A stretch of DNA of 64,000 nt from the NCBI RefSeq assembly GCF_014643735.1, contig NZ_BMKA01000001.1, forward strand, positions 124,001-188,000, in the 5' to 3' direction. Under the pieces are notes generated by a model. It was not told the DNA's origin and searched no databases. It saw only the letters and a program-made list of their open reading frames with translations. This DNA comes from Neptunicoccus cionae (GTDB lineage: Bacteria; Pseudomonadota; Alphaproteobacteria; Rhodobacterales; Rhodobacteraceae). The position numbers were made by a program, and so were the translations under genes. Positions 43,703-53,439 of the stretch are shown here, piece after piece (positions within the stretch are counted from its first letter, which is position 1; each line of letters starts with the position of its first letter).

Positions 43703-44253
43703 TCCGTTCTGAAATTCTCAAAGAAATCGCCCCGATCCTTAATCCGCACCTTGTTGTTTGCAACATCGGTCTGCCCAGCCAAGAGCTGCACATGATCGAT
43801 GACAACGAGCGTAACTTTTATATGCTTGGTACAATGGGTCTGTCGTCTTCCATCGGCTTTGGTCTGGCACTTGCGCAAGACAAGCCAGTGATCTCCATCG
43901 ACGGGGACGGCTCGGTTTTGACCAACCTTGGCACATTGCCCACCATCGCCAACAATGCGACGGGCAACTTCACGCTGTTGATCATCGACAACGGGTCCTA
44001 TGGCTCCACCGGGGATCAGCCGACATACGCAGGCATGAAAACCAACCTGACGAATGTGGCGCGTGCATGTGGTTGCGAAAACGTCGTGGAAGTGCAAGAC
44101 AAGGACCTTGGCACCGTCTTGCAAGCCGCCATCGACAGCGAAGAGATGACCATAATCGTATGCAAGTGTGACAGCGGGAACATCAAACTGCCTGTCATCA
44201 CGATGGACCCGGTTGTGATCCGTCACCGCTTTATGGAAGCTGTGAAAGGCTGA
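43699..44253 (+). CDS. comE: Sulfopyruvate decarboxylase beta subunit
   Basis: 184-residue beta subunit with the ThDP-diphosphate/Mg motif GDGSVLTNLGTLPTIANN and FYMLGTMGLSSSIGFGLALA. It completes the active site with ComD. Phosphonopyruvate decarboxylase is the nearest alternative, but no phosphonate genes are near and sulfonate genes are. Its TGA overlaps the ATG of the next gene. Confidence 0.93.
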   Translation: MIRSEILKEIAPILNPHLVVCNIGLPSQELHMIDDNERNFYMLGTMGLSSSIGFGLALAQDKPVISIDGDGSVLTNLGTLPTIANNATGNFTLLIIDNGSYGSTGDQPTYAGMKTNLTNVARACGCENVVEVQDKDLGTVLQAAIDSEEMTIIVCKCDSGNIKLPVITMDPVVIRHRFMEAVKG

Positions 44254-45380
44254 TGTCCGTCAATGCCATCCATAGTGCCGAGGATGCACGACGTGTTGCA
44301 AAGCGGCGCCTTCCATGGATGGTGTTTGACTACATTGACGGCGCCGCAGGGTGCGAAACAGGGGCGGCGCGCAATCGGGCCACCCTTGATGCCGTTACAT
44401 TACGGCCACGTATTCTGCGCGACGTTGCTACCCGCGATCTAAGAGTGCCTCTGTTCGGTACACAAGCCGCGCGCCCGTTTGGCATTGCACCGATGGGCAT
44501 GTGCAATCTTAGCGCGCCGGGGGCGGACCTGATGCTGGCCCGTTTGGCCGCGCAATACAAAGTGCCCCATGGTGTGTCGACCGTGGCCTCGACACCGCTT
44601 GAGAAGATTATCGAAGTCGCCGAAGGGCACGCTTGGTTTCAACTGTATTTCACCGGAGACGGGACCGGCACGTTCCAACTGGTCGAACGAGCCAAGGCAG
44701 CGGGTTATACGACCCTCGTGTTGACAGTCGATGTGCCAGAGGTTGGTCGCCGCCCTCGCGAATTGCGGCACGGTTTCAAAATGCCGTTCTCGATCGGGCC
44801 GCGCCAATTTATTGATTTTGCTCTGCACCCTCGTTGGTCACTGACGCAGCTTGCAGCCGGCAAACCCCAAATGGCCAACTTTGAGATGGACGGCTATGAT
44901 TTTGATCGCACGGAAAGCCGCGCCAAAGCCACATGGGACACGTTGGCCAGATTGCGTGACATGTGGCGCGGGAAATTGGTGGTCAAGGGGGTGCTAGACG
45001 TAGTTGACGCGGCAGACCTAAAGAAAGCTGGCGTTGATGCCATCCAAGTCTCCAGCCACGGTGCGCGCCAATTGGAAAGTGCGCCAGCCCCGATTGAAGT
45101 ACTGCCGCGCATACGTGCCGAAGTCGGCCCCGATTATCCATTGTTTTTTGATAGTGGCATAAGGTCTGGCGAAGATGTTATGCGTGCCATGCAGCAAGGC
45201 GCAGATTTTGTGTTTCTTGGGCGTATTTTGCAGTTCGCTATCGCAGCTGGAGGGGAGGCCGGACTACATCGGCTTTGGGATGTCATCAGCGACGAAATGA
45301 GCATCGCTATGGCGCAGACTGGGCAAGCGCTGCTTTCTACCAATCCTGAGCCTTCTTCGAGTCAAGCAATCAACCTATGA
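44253..45380 (+). CDS. FMN-dependent L-2-hydroxyacid dehydrogenase, candidate (R)-sulfolactate dehydrogenase
   Basis: 375-residue member of the LldD/glycolate-oxidase family (TIM barrel with FMN). The family residues are present: Tyr in MVFDYIDG, Tyr in WFQLYFTGD, Asp in LTVDVPEVG, Lys245 (VVKGVLD), His269 and Arg272 (SSHGARQLE, where family members usually read SNHGGRQLD). It overlaps comE (TGATG) and ends the operon. The missing step between HpsN and ComDE is oxidation of (R)-sulfolactate to sulfopyruvate; this is the only candidate here and L-specificity fits. L-lactate dehydrogenase is the alternative. Confidence 0.88.
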   Translation: MSVNAIHSAEDARRVAKRRLPWMVFDYIDGAAGCETGAARNRATLDAVTLRPRILRDVATRDLRVPLFGTQAARPFGIAPMGMCNLSAPGADLMLARLAAQYKVPHGVSTVASTPLEKIIEVAEGHAWFQLYFTGDGTGTFQLVERAKAAGYTTLVLTVDVPEVGRRPRELRHGFKMPFSIGPRQFIDFALHPRWSLTQLAAGKPQMANFEMDGYDFDRTESRAKATWDTLARLRDMWRGKLVVKGVLDVVDAADLKKAGVDAIQVSSHGARQLESAPAPIEVLPRIRAEVGPDYPLFFDSGIRSGEDVMRAMQQGADFVFLGRILQFAIAAGGEAGLHRLWDVISDEMSIAMAQTGQALLSTNPEPSSSQAINL

Positions 45381-45596
45381 CTAAGTTTCACAGACGTCCG
45401 CGGTCTCAAAAAAAGAGACATAAATTCACGGAAATCCCTTAGTGTGCAAACGTTTGGCTTGCGTTTGATAGCAGAGCGGGAAAACTCCTTGAGGTCAGCT
45501 GCAGGTATCAAATGGGCCACCCATTTAAACGGCTTGTACTTCTGGCATCCGATGCCCTTAAGCCGTGCAAAACCGTCAATCACAAAGGGCTTTGTC

Positions 45597-47013
45597 GTGA
45601 CTTCAGAAGGCACGCATCTGGATCCGGAAGACTGGGACGATTTTGGCCGCGACATGCACAAGTTGATGGATCAATGCCTTGCTCGATTGAAGAATGCTAG
45701 GGACTTGCCCTGGCAACCTAAGCCCGATGACCTTGTGGATAGGGTGTCCCTCACGCACGGGACCATTGGCGTTGGCGCAGAACAGGTGTTTGCTCGGTAG
45801 GCCGATGACATTATGCCTTACGCGACCGGCAATACGCATCCACGGTTTTTTGGTTGGGTTCATGGGGCGGGGCTCCCGGTTTCTGTTGGGGCTGAATTGG
45901 TTGCCGCGACGATGAATAGCAACTGCGGCGGCCGCGACCATGGTGCTATCGAAGTCGAACGGGCCGTTCTGGATTGGCTGCTTGCTGTTTCGGGGTTGCC
46001 CGATAGTGCATCTGCCATTCTGACTACTGGCACATCGCAAGCCACAATTCTGGCGTTGACCGCTGCGCGCAACAAGCAATTTGGTTGTGACGTTAGAGAG
46101 ACAGGTATCCAAGCGCTGCCACGCATCGCCGTTTATGTGCGCCGTGGTACGCATTCGTGCATCGGTAAGGCCCTTGAAGCGATGGGCTACGGGACCGAGG
46201 CAATCCACGTCGTCGAGACGGACGATGAAATGAGGATGGTGTCGCGTCATTGAAGCGCGCTGTTATAGAAGACCAAGCTGCTGATCGCCTTCCTTTGGCT
46301 GTGGTTAGCACCGTGGGTTCGGTTAACACTGGTTCGTTCGACAATCTAAACGAGTTGGCTGATTTCTGTCAGGGTCAAGATATCTAGCTCCATGTGGATG
46401 CCGCCTTTGGGTTTTGGGCCCGCCTCGCGGATGATCCATGGGCGCGGCTTGTTGACGGGATGGAACGGGTAAACTCGATTTCCTGCGATTTTCACAAATG
46501 GATGTCTATCCCTTATGATTGCGGTGGCTGCATGATCTACGATCGCAGCTTGCATCTTGACACGTTCACATCGCGCCCAAACTATCTTGAACAACAACAA
46601 GAAGGGCTTGGCGGAGGCGATTTATGGTTTTGTGACTATGGGCTGGAACTGTCGCGTGGATTTCGCGCCCTTAAAGTCTGGACCGCGATAAAATCGATCG
46701 GAACCCAAGCCTTCTCTGCGTCCATTACTGACAACTGCAAGCAGACTGCTTTGATGGCTATGTTGGTCGAAGCATCCGATGTTTTGGACCTTTCCTTTCC
46801 AGTTTCTTCTAATATTTGCTGCTTCTACGCGCATACGGCAACGTGAACGAAATCGCGGCCGAGTTTCAGCTCTCCAGCGATGCCGTATTCTCGACGACTG
46901 TTATCAAAGGCAAGGCGTGTCTACGAGCAGCCTTAGTCAATCACCGCACGACATCCGAGGATATCCGTCAGTCGATCCGTGCCGTTGAGGCTGCGGTTAG
47001 ACGTCACATGTAG
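45597..47013 (+). pseudogene. Decayed group II PLP-dependent amino acid decarboxylase
   Basis: Near full-length remnant in at least three pieces. Frame 1 runs from a GTG at 45597 (TSEGTHLDPEDWDDFGRDMH), through an in-frame TAG at 45798-45800, to 46253. The reading continues one frame over from 46250, crosses a TAG at 46385-46387 (between QGQDI and LHVDAAFGF), and reaches 46846. A further shift leads into NEIAAEFQLSSDAVFSTTV and the end at 47013. The PLP-lysine block SCDFHKWMSIPYDCGG and HVDAAFGFWAR identify a glutamate/aromatic/cysteine-sulfinate-decarboxylase relative. Decay looks recent because the pieces join without gaps. Confidence 0.9.
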
Positions 47014-47313
47014 CCTGTGGCACCGTTCAGTGGAGTTTCAAGTGTTGATCTATGCTGCGACCTGCACGAATGACCGCATCGCCCGCTAAGAGGCAGCAAC
47101 AAATCTTATGCTGATGAAGCATTTTCCACGCTGCGAACGCACGCAGCGCGAAATTCGAATGCACAGGTTGGGCTCGTTGTCACCGTTCGCTGCAATCTGC
47201 GTCAAGTTCCGCTCTGGCCCGGTCGCGTGACTTCGCAAAGCTCACTCCCCCCCATTCCCCCGCTTTTCATTCCTTACCTTTCCGCGTAGCGTCCCGTCAG
47301 AAAGGGGCCTTTT
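47014..47313. other. Intergenic stretch after the pseudogene
   Basis: 300 bases with no credible gene. It contains no terminator with a T-tract and no clear repeat. A weak purine-rich ribosome site (AAAGGGG) before 47314 belongs to the next gene. Confidence 0.5.
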
Positions 47314-48468
47314 ATGGAACGCATGGACAAGACATTGGAGATACTGGAGCGGCTGATTGCTTTTCCAAGTATTTCAAGCGAGAGCAACCGTGATCTGATT
47401 GACTGGATTGCGGCCTATCTGGAACCTTATGGTGCGCGGTGTCAGATCACCTCGGACACGGACGGCAAGGCCAATATCTTTGCGACAATCGGGCCGGATG
47501 TGGATGGCGGGTTAATCCTGTCGGGGCATACGGATGTGGTTCCGGTGGCGGGGCAGGACTGGTCTGCCGATCCGTTTACCATGCGCGAGGAGGGCGGTTT
47601 GCTTTACGGGCGCGGCACCTGTGACATGAAGGGGTTTATTGCGGCGGCGCTGGCGCTGGCGCCGGAATTTGCCGCCGCCGATCTTGCGCGGCCTGTGCAT
47701 TACGCCTTTACCTATGACGAGGAAATTGGCTGTCTCGGCGCGCGCGTATTGGTGGATGAAATGGTGAAGGCGGGGCTGAAACCTTCGGCTGCGATCATCG
47801 GGGAGCCGACCTCTATGCGGATCATCGAAGGGCATAAGGGCTGCTGCGAATACACCACGGAATTTACCGGCGTTGAGGGCCATTCGAGCCTGCCGGATCT
47901 GGGTGTTAACGCGCTGGAATACGCCACGCGGTATGTCAGCAAGCTGATGGAAATCCGGCAGGACCTGCCCGCCCGCGCGCCCGAAGGCTCCCGTTTTGAC
48001 CCGCCTCATACGACCTTGCAAATTTGCGAGCTGCATTCAGGTGTGGCCCATAACGTGATCCCGAACAAGGCGGCGGTGGGCTGGGAAATGCGCCCGATCC
48101 AGCAAAGCGACCGCGATTATGTGCGTGAGCGGATTGAGAGCTTTACCCGCGATGTGCTGCTGCCAGAGATGAAGGCGAAGAACCCCGTGGCTAACATCGA
48201 GGAAATCTTTGCAAGCGAAGTGGCAGGGCTGGAACCGGACCCTGACAGCGAGGCGGTGGCCATCGTGCGTGCCCTAACAGGGGGAAACGAGACCGAAGTG
48301 GTGTCCTTTGGAACCGAGGCAGGATTGTTCCAACAGGGCGGCGTCAGCGCGGTGATCTGCGGGCCGGGTTCGATTGAACAGGCCCATAAACCGGACGAAT
48401 ACGTCAGCCGCGACCAGCTTGCCGCTTGTCTGGAAATGCTGGGGCGGGTTGCAGGGCAGCTTCATTAA
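47314..48468 (+). CDS. argE: Acetylornithine deacetylase (ArgE, M20 peptidase family)
   Basis: 384-residue di-zinc amidohydrolase. Metal ligands by motif: LSGHTDVVP, RGTCDMKGF, YDEEIGCLG (general base Glu), GEPTSMRI and the C-terminal AHKPDEYVS His. Length and motif spacing fit ArgE, which removes acetyl from N-acetylornithine; a deacylase for another N-acyl amino acid is possible since roseobacters carry several M20 copies. ATG 47314 has AAAGGGG upstream. It is convergent with the gamma-glutamyltransferase, 10 bases apart. Confidence 0.88.
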   Translation: MERMDKTLEILERLIAFPSISSESNRDLIDWIAAYLEPYGARCQITSDTDGKANIFATIGPDVDGGLILSGHTDVVPVAGQDWSADPFTMREEGGLLYGRGTCDMKGFIAAALALAPEFAAADLARPVHYAFTYDEEIGCLGARVLVDEMVKAGLKPSAAIIGEPTSMRIIEGHKGCCEYTTEFTGVEGHSSLPDLGVNALEYATRYVSKLMEIRQDLPARAPEGSRFDPPHTTLQICELHSGVAHNVIPNKAAVGWEMRPIQQSDRDYVRERIESFTRDVLLPEMKAKNPVANIEEIFASEVAGLEPDPDSEAVAIVRALTGGNETEVVSFGTEAGLFQQGGVSAVICGPGSIEQAHKPDEYVSRDQLAACLEMLGRVAGQLH

Positions 48469-48478
48469 AAAGGCTCGT

Positions 48479-50215
48479 TCATTCCCCGATTGCGATGCCT
48501 TCGCGTCGGGGGTCGGCCCCACCTGCGAGCGTTTCCGCAATGCTGATCCCGTGCAGGCCGGAGGTGATCGCCCCGCGTTTCACCTCGAACCCCATGTCTT
48601 GCAGCGGTTGGGTCAGCGCCTCGGTGTCGGTGCGGTCCTCTATTTCATAGGTGCCAAAGCGGTTCACAAGGCGGGGCATGGAAATCGCGCTTTGAATGTC
48701 CATGCCCCAGTCCAGCACCGCGATGATGGTTTGCGCGGTAAAGCCGATGATCCGGCTGCCTCCGGGGGAGCCGATCACCAGAACGGGTGCCCCGTCTTTC
48801 AGGACTATGGTCGGGGACATAGAGGAACGTGGCCGCTTGCCGGGCGCCACACGGTTGGCTATCGGAACGCCGTCTTTGTGGGTGGCGAAGGAAAAATCCG
48901 TCAGCTCGTTATTCAGGATAAACCCGCCCGCCATCAACCGCGATCCAAAGCGGTTTTCCACTGTCGTCGTCATGGACAGCGCGTTGCCATAGCTGTCCAC
49001 GATGGAAAAATGGCTGGTAGAGGGAAGTTCAATAGATTGGTCGTCCGCACGGTTCAGTCCGTGATCAAAAGCAGGGTCGCCTGCTGTGATTTCGCCCAGC
49101 GCTGTGTCGCGGTCCAGCAGTTTAGCGCGGGCGGATGTGTAGGCCGGATCAAGCAGACCCTTCACCGGAACTGGCACAAAATCGCTGTCAGCCATATATC
49201 GGCCACGATCCGCAAAGGCCAGACGGGAGGCATCCCCGATCAACCGCCAGCTTTCCGGCGCATCAGCTCCAAGCGCGGACAGGTCATAAGGTTCCAGCAG
49301 TTGCAGGATTTGCCCGACCGTCAGCCCGCCGGATGAGGGCGGACCCATGCCGCAGACCTCATACTCGCGGTAAGTAGCACAGACGGGGGCGCGTTCCTTC
49401 ACGCGGTAAATCGCCAGATCCACTAGAGACAACACGCCCGGATTGCCCGTGGCCCCTTGCACCGCTGTTACGATTTCCTGCGCCAGCGGTCCGGTGTAAA
49501 ACACATCTGCCCCATGCTGTGCCATAGCGTCCAGCGTCTTGGCATAGGCGGGGTTTTTCAGGGTGTCGCCCGCGATTAATGGTTGTCCGTCAGGCAGGAA
49601 GTAATTGCGGGTTCTCTCCCATCTTCCCAACCTTTCGGGATCGGCCGCAACGGATTCTGCCAGTCTGGGGGAAACCGTGAAGCCTTCAGAGGCGAGCTTT
49701 CCGGCAGGGGCCAGCAGCTCTGCCCAAGGGCTGTTGCCCCAGCGTTTGTGGGCGGCTTCCATCAGGGCTGGGGTGGCGGGAACCCCGACCGAACGTCCGC
49801 CAACGACTGCATCGAAGAACTTCAGTGGCGTGCCGGAGTCGTCCTGAAACAGGGTGGGCGTAGCGGCAAGGGGGGCCGCTTCGCGTCCGTCGAGCGTGGT
49901 GACTTTGCCGCTGGCATTATCGTACCAGATCAAGAATGCCCCACCGCCGAGCCCCGAGGATTGCGGTTCTGCCAGACCCAACACCGCCTGAACCGCGACC
50001 ATTGCATCGGCGGCAGTGCCACCGGCGCGCAGCACGGCGGCTCCGGCCTGTGCGGCGTGGGGATTGGCGGCGCTGATCATCCAGTTTTCAGCGGTGATGG
50101 AATGTCCGGCGTCCCGTTGTTCTAATGCGTTGCGGGAAGCTTCGGACCAGTCCTGTGCCAGCACGGGTGCTGCGCAGAAGAAGAAAGCTGTCGTTAATCT
50201 GGTGAGAAGGGTCAT
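48479..50215 (-). CDS. ggt: Gamma-glutamyltransferase
   Basis: 578 residues from ATG 50215, chosen for its signal peptide (TLLTRLTTAFFFCAAPVLAQ). It is an Ntn-hydrolase proenzyme: SSGLGGGAFLIWYD near residue 85, GPPSSGGLTVGQILQLL near 290 and the autocleavage/nucleophile Thr in LPSTSHFSIVDSYGNA. GSPGGSRIIGFTAQTI closes the small subunit. It acts in the periplasm on glutathione and gamma-glutamyl compounds. Confidence 0.93.
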   Translation of the reverse strand: MTLLTRLTTAFFFCAAPVLAQDWSEASRNALEQRDAGHSITAENWMISAANPHAAQAGAAVLRAGGTAADAMVAVQAVLGLAEPQSSGLGGGAFLIWYDNASGKVTTLDGREAAPLAATPTLFQDDSGTPLKFFDAVVGGRSVGVPATPALMEAAHKRWGNSPWAELLAPAGKLASEGFTVSPRLAESVAADPERLGRWERTRNYFLPDGQPLIAGDTLKNPAYAKTLDAMAQHGADVFYTGPLAQEIVTAVQGATGNPGVLSLVDLAIYRVKERAPVCATYREYEVCGMGPPSSGGLTVGQILQLLEPYDLSALGADAPESWRLIGDASRLAFADRGRYMADSDFVPVPVKGLLDPAYTSARAKLLDRDTALGEITAGDPAFDHGLNRADDQSIELPSTSHFSIVDSYGNALSMTTTVENRFGSRLMAGGFILNNELTDFSFATHKDGVPIANRVAPGKRPRSSMSPTIVLKDGAPVLVIGSPGGSRIIGFTAQTIIAVLDWGMDIQSAISMPRLVNRFGTYEIEDRTDTEALTQPLQDMGFEVKRGAITSGLHGISIAETLAGGADPRREGIAIGE

Positions 50216-50273
50216 GGCAGGGCTCCGTCCGTTTACCCCACGATACGCGGCCAATGTATCCGTGCAACCCCCA

Positions 50274-50305
50274 TAAAAAAGCAGCGCCGGACGGACCGGC
50301 GCTGC
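50274..50305 (-). terminator. Rho-independent terminator of the BCCT gene
   Basis: GCAGCGCCGG (50281-50290) and CCGGCGCTGC (50296-50305), perfect 10-bp arms with loop ACGGA. On the minus strand the stem is followed by TTTTTT (A run at 50275-50280), 28 bases after the BCCT stop. Confidence 0.92.
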
Positions 50306-50332
50306 CTGATGTTTATTCAAGTCGCGGGGGGG

Positions 50333-52069
50333 TTATTCCGCCGGATTGATCTGGTTCTTGATCGCCTTACGCTCGGAGCGCAGACCCATGAAGATACACA
50401 CGCACAAGAGCAGAAGTACTGCTGCAAACGGCAGGCCGGTCGAGATCACCATAGACTGCAGTGACGACAGGCCGCCCACAGAGAGCAACAGCACGATGGC
50501 AACCGCACCTTCGAACGTGCACCAGAACACACGCTGTGGCAGCGGTGCATCCACCTTGCCGCCAGCCGTAATCGTGTCGATCACGAGCGAGCCGGAGTCA
50601 GAGGAGGTAACGAAGAAGACGATGACCAACAGGATGCCCACGAAAGAGGTGATGGACGCCAGTGGCAGCGCATCAAGCATGCCGAACAGTTTCAGCTCCA
50701 GTGGTGCATTCACAACAGCCTGATAGCCGTCCTGAACGAATTGCTGGATCGCGGTGCCGCCAAAGACGCTCATCCACAGGACGCAGACCAGCGACGGGAT
50801 CAGCAGTACGCAGATCATGAATTCGCGCACGGTACGGCCACGGGAAACGCGGGCGATGAACATGCCAACGAAAGGCGACCAGCTGATCCACCATGCCCAG
50901 TAAAAGGCGGTCCAGCCTTGAACAAAGTTGGTGTCTTCGCGGCCAAAGGGCATCGCCAGTCTCGGCAGATACTCAAAATACGCACCAAGGGCGCTAACGA
51001 AGCCCTTGAAGATGTCCAGTGTCGGGCCGACGATCAGCACAAACAGAACCAGCAGGATCGCCAGAACCATGTTGAGTTCGGACAGAACTTTGACGCCGCC
51101 GTCCAGACCACGGATCACCGAAACAAGCGCAACTGCTGTGATCGCGACGATCAGCAGAACAAGCAGGCCGCCGGAGTTTTCCACGCCGCTGTCAGCTGTA
51201 TTGCCAAAGGGCATACCCAGCAGGCTGCGTGTACCTTCTTCTGCAACACCGCTACCAAACAGCAGGGTCAGACCGTTTGCTGCCTGCGTCGCGCCAAGCC
51301 CGAGCGAGGTCGCAAGACCGAACAGTGTGGCAAACACTGCGAGGATGTCGATGACGTGGCCGGTCCAGCCCCAAACCCGTTCCCCGAAGATCGGGTAGAA
51401 CGCAGAGCGGATCGAAAGTGGCAGGCCTTTGTTGTAGGAAAACAACGCCAGTGCCAGCGCAACAACAGCATACATCGCCCAAGGGTGCAGACCCCAGTGA
51501 TATATCGTTGCGGCCATCCCAAGACGGATCGCCTCGGCCTGATCGCCTTCAGCGCCGTTCAGCGGTGCCCAGTCGGTGCGCAGTCCGTTCTCCATTGATG
51601 TACCGCCAAAGGAACTGGAGAAGTGGCTCATCGGTTCGGACACGCCGTAGAACATCAGGCCAATGCCCATACCAGCGGCAAACAGCATGGCAAACCAGCC
51701 GAGATAGCCGTAATCCGGCTTCGCATCCGCGCCCCCGAGCCGGACGGAGCCGACAGGCAGAACAATAAGCGCCAGACTGAACAGCACAAAAATGTTCCCC
51801 GCTGAGAGGAAGAACCAGTCAAAGTTCTTAGTCACAACATTGAACATAGCTTTGAACATCACTTCGGCCTGTGCAGGCAGGGCCAGAGTAAAGATAACAA
51901 AAGCAATCACAGCAATACCGGAGATCGCAAAAACGGGGTTGTGGATGTCAAACCCAAACCGTCCAATGCTTCCGTCTACGTTGTTTTCACCGATTTCATG
52001 GTCGGTATCTATGGGAAGGTGGTACCCGTCCGGGTCCGGTATCCCCTGATCGTTATTTACGTCCGTCAT
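50333..52069 (-). CDS. BCCT-family betaine/carnitine/choline transporter
   Basis: 578 residues from ATG 52069, which has AGGAG just upstream and yields a normal BCCT N-terminus with a polar tail rich in Asp/Asn before the first helix. About 12 membrane segments; landmarks LMFYGVSEPMSHF, HWGLHPWAMYAVVALALALF, and the Trp-rich substrate helix FYWAWWISWSPFVGMFIARV. It imports a compatible solute (glycine betaine, DMSP or similar) with sodium or protons. The precise substrate cannot be read. Confidence 0.93.
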   Translation of the reverse strand: MTDVNNDQGIPDPDGYHLPIDTDHEIGENNVDGSIGRFGFDIHNPVFAISGIAVIAFVIFTLALPAQAEVMFKAMFNVVTKNFDWFFLSAGNIFVLFSLALIVLPVGSVRLGGADAKPDYGYLGWFAMLFAAGMGIGLMFYGVSEPMSHFSSSFGGTSMENGLRTDWAPLNGAEGDQAEAIRLGMAATIYHWGLHPWAMYAVVALALALFSYNKGLPLSIRSAFYPIFGERVWGWTGHVIDILAVFATLFGLATSLGLGATQAANGLTLLFGSGVAEEGTRSLLGMPFGNTADSGVENSGGLLVLLIVAITAVALVSVIRGLDGGVKVLSELNMVLAILLVLFVLIVGPTLDIFKGFVSALGAYFEYLPRLAMPFGREDTNFVQGWTAFYWAWWISWSPFVGMFIARVSRGRTVREFMICVLLIPSLVCVLWMSVFGGTAIQQFVQDGYQAVVNAPLELKLFGMLDALPLASITSFVGILLVIVFFVTSSDSGSLVIDTITAGGKVDAPLPQRVFWCTFEGAVAIVLLLSVGGLSSLQSMVISTGLPFAAVLLLLCVCIFMGLRSERKAIKNQINPAE

Positions 52070-52371
52070 CGGAGTCTCCTTGGTGATTGTTATCGTATCA
52101 GAAGCGAAAAACCGCCGCAGCTCTGACAAGGAACCGCAGCGAAAACGCCAAAAAACGACTAAACATGAGCTACTAGTGACTATCAAAAGGGCAGAACAGG
52201 TACAACCGCCAGTCCGACTCGTGCCGTTGGGCGGTATGGCGCACTGTTGCGGATTTGTACTATTGCATTTGGGATGCCCTGCATATGCGGACTTGTACAG
52301 CGGCGCGGTGGGGCTATGTTCTGGCCTAGGTCTTCGCCGCCTTGGCCGGATCGTACTAATAAAGGCACGCA
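52070..52371. other. Divergent promoter region between BCCT and type III PKS genes
   Basis: 302 bases. Near BCCT the only clear signal is the AGGAG ribosome site. Towards the PKS gene no strong promoter or dyad is evident. No small gene was accepted here. Confidence 0.5.
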
Positions 52372-53439
52372 ATGACCGTTTACCTTCATGGAATATCCAC
52401 TGCTTTGCCGGAATTTTGTCTGGACCAGACGGAAGTAGAGCAGCGGGCCGGTCTTATTTTCGGCGATAAATACCCCCAGTTTCACCGGCTTTCGCGTAGT
52501 TTCCGCAGTGCGGGGATCAAGACCCGTCACAGTGTCGTGCCGCTTGACTGGTTTTCTGAAAGCCACGGTTGGGCCGACCGGAATGCCGCTTTTATTCAAG
52601 GAGCAACTGCGCTGTTTTGCGATGCGGCCCGTTCAGCGTTGAAGGCTTCGGGCTGGAGCGCGCAAAGCGTGGATTGTGTGGTGACAGTGTGTTCGACCGG
52701 TATCGCGACACCCTCGCTAGAGGCACAGGTCCACAAAGATATGGGGTTTCGCGACGACATTATGCGCGTTCCGGTTTTTGGACTTGGCTGCGCTGGCGGG
52801 GTCAGCGGGCTGTCCCTCGCGCAGTCTATCGCGGCGGGGCGTGCGGGCTTTAGGGTGTTACTGGTGGTGGTAGAAACCTGTTCCCTGTCGTTTCGCGCCG
52901 ACCGTTTGCAAAAAGCCGACATTATCGCCGCTGTCTTGTTCGGGGATGGTGCTGCGGCGGCTTGCCTGTGTGATCAAGCGCCCGACGCAGGGCCAATGGT
53001 GCAGCTTGGGCAGGGGTATCAAAAACTCTGGCCGGATACGTTGCAGATCATGGGGTGGGATATTGACGAAACCGGTTTTGGCGTGGTGTTTGACCGCTCC
53101 ATCCCGGATTTCGTCAACGCCGAATTTGCGCAAGCCACCACTGCTGCACTTGCGGCGAGCGGATTGCAGCACAGCCAGATTGATCGTTATATCTGCCACC
53201 CCGGTGGCGCAAAAGTTGTCGCTGCCATTGAAACAGCGTTGGAACTGGAGGCGGATACTCTGGACAAGGAACGGGATATTCTGCGAGAGGCCGGAAATAT
53301 GTCTGCGCCTACTGTGATGTTTGTTCTCAAATCCGTGTTGGAAGCGGGGCGCACAGGGCAGTTTATGGCTTGCGCGCTTGGGCCGGGGTTCACGGCGTCC
53401 TACCTGCCGGTTCATGTGTCTGCGGGGCAGGGGGCATGA
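52372..53439 (+). CDS. Type III polyketide synthase (chalcone/stilbene synthase family)
   Basis: 355-residue homodimeric ketosynthase. The catalytic triad is Cys140 (GLGCAGG), His276 (ICHPGGAK) and Asn309 (EAGNMSAPT). Bacterial relatives condense acyl-CoA starters with malonyl-CoA to alkylresorcinols or alkylpyrones. It overlaps the ICMT-family gene (ATGA), the pair seen in alkylresorcinol methylation systems. The nearby acyl-CoA carboxylase could in principle supply extender units, but it is separated by a TetR gene on the other strand. Confidence 0.92.
   Translation: MTVYLHGISTALPEFCLDQTEVEQRAGLIFGDKYPQFHRLSRSFRSAGIKTRHSVVPLDWFSESHGWADRNAAFIQGATALFCDAARSALKASGWSAQSVDCVVTVCSTGIATPSLEAQVHKDMGFRDDIMRVPVFGLGCAGGVSGLSLAQSIAAGRAGFRVLLVVVETCSLSFRADRLQKADIIAAVLFGDGAAAACLCDQAPDAGPMVQLGQGYQKLWPDTLQIMGWDIDETGFGVVFDRSIPDFVNAEFAQATTAALAASGLQHSQIDRYICHPGGAKVVAAIETALELEADTLDKERDILREAGNMSAPTVMFVLKSVLEAGRTGQFMACALGPGFTASYLPVHVSAGQGA

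Noticed and set aside
45597-47013. TAG read-through (pyrrolysine-like) decarboxylase gene
   Set aside because: Two TAG codons could suggest recoding, but there are also two frameshifts, so decay or sequencing error explains it better.
35168-47013. xsc, pta, suyAB or a sulfite exporter completing sulfonate degradation
   Set aside because: I looked for these in and around the hps operon and found none; the later steps must be encoded elsewhere.
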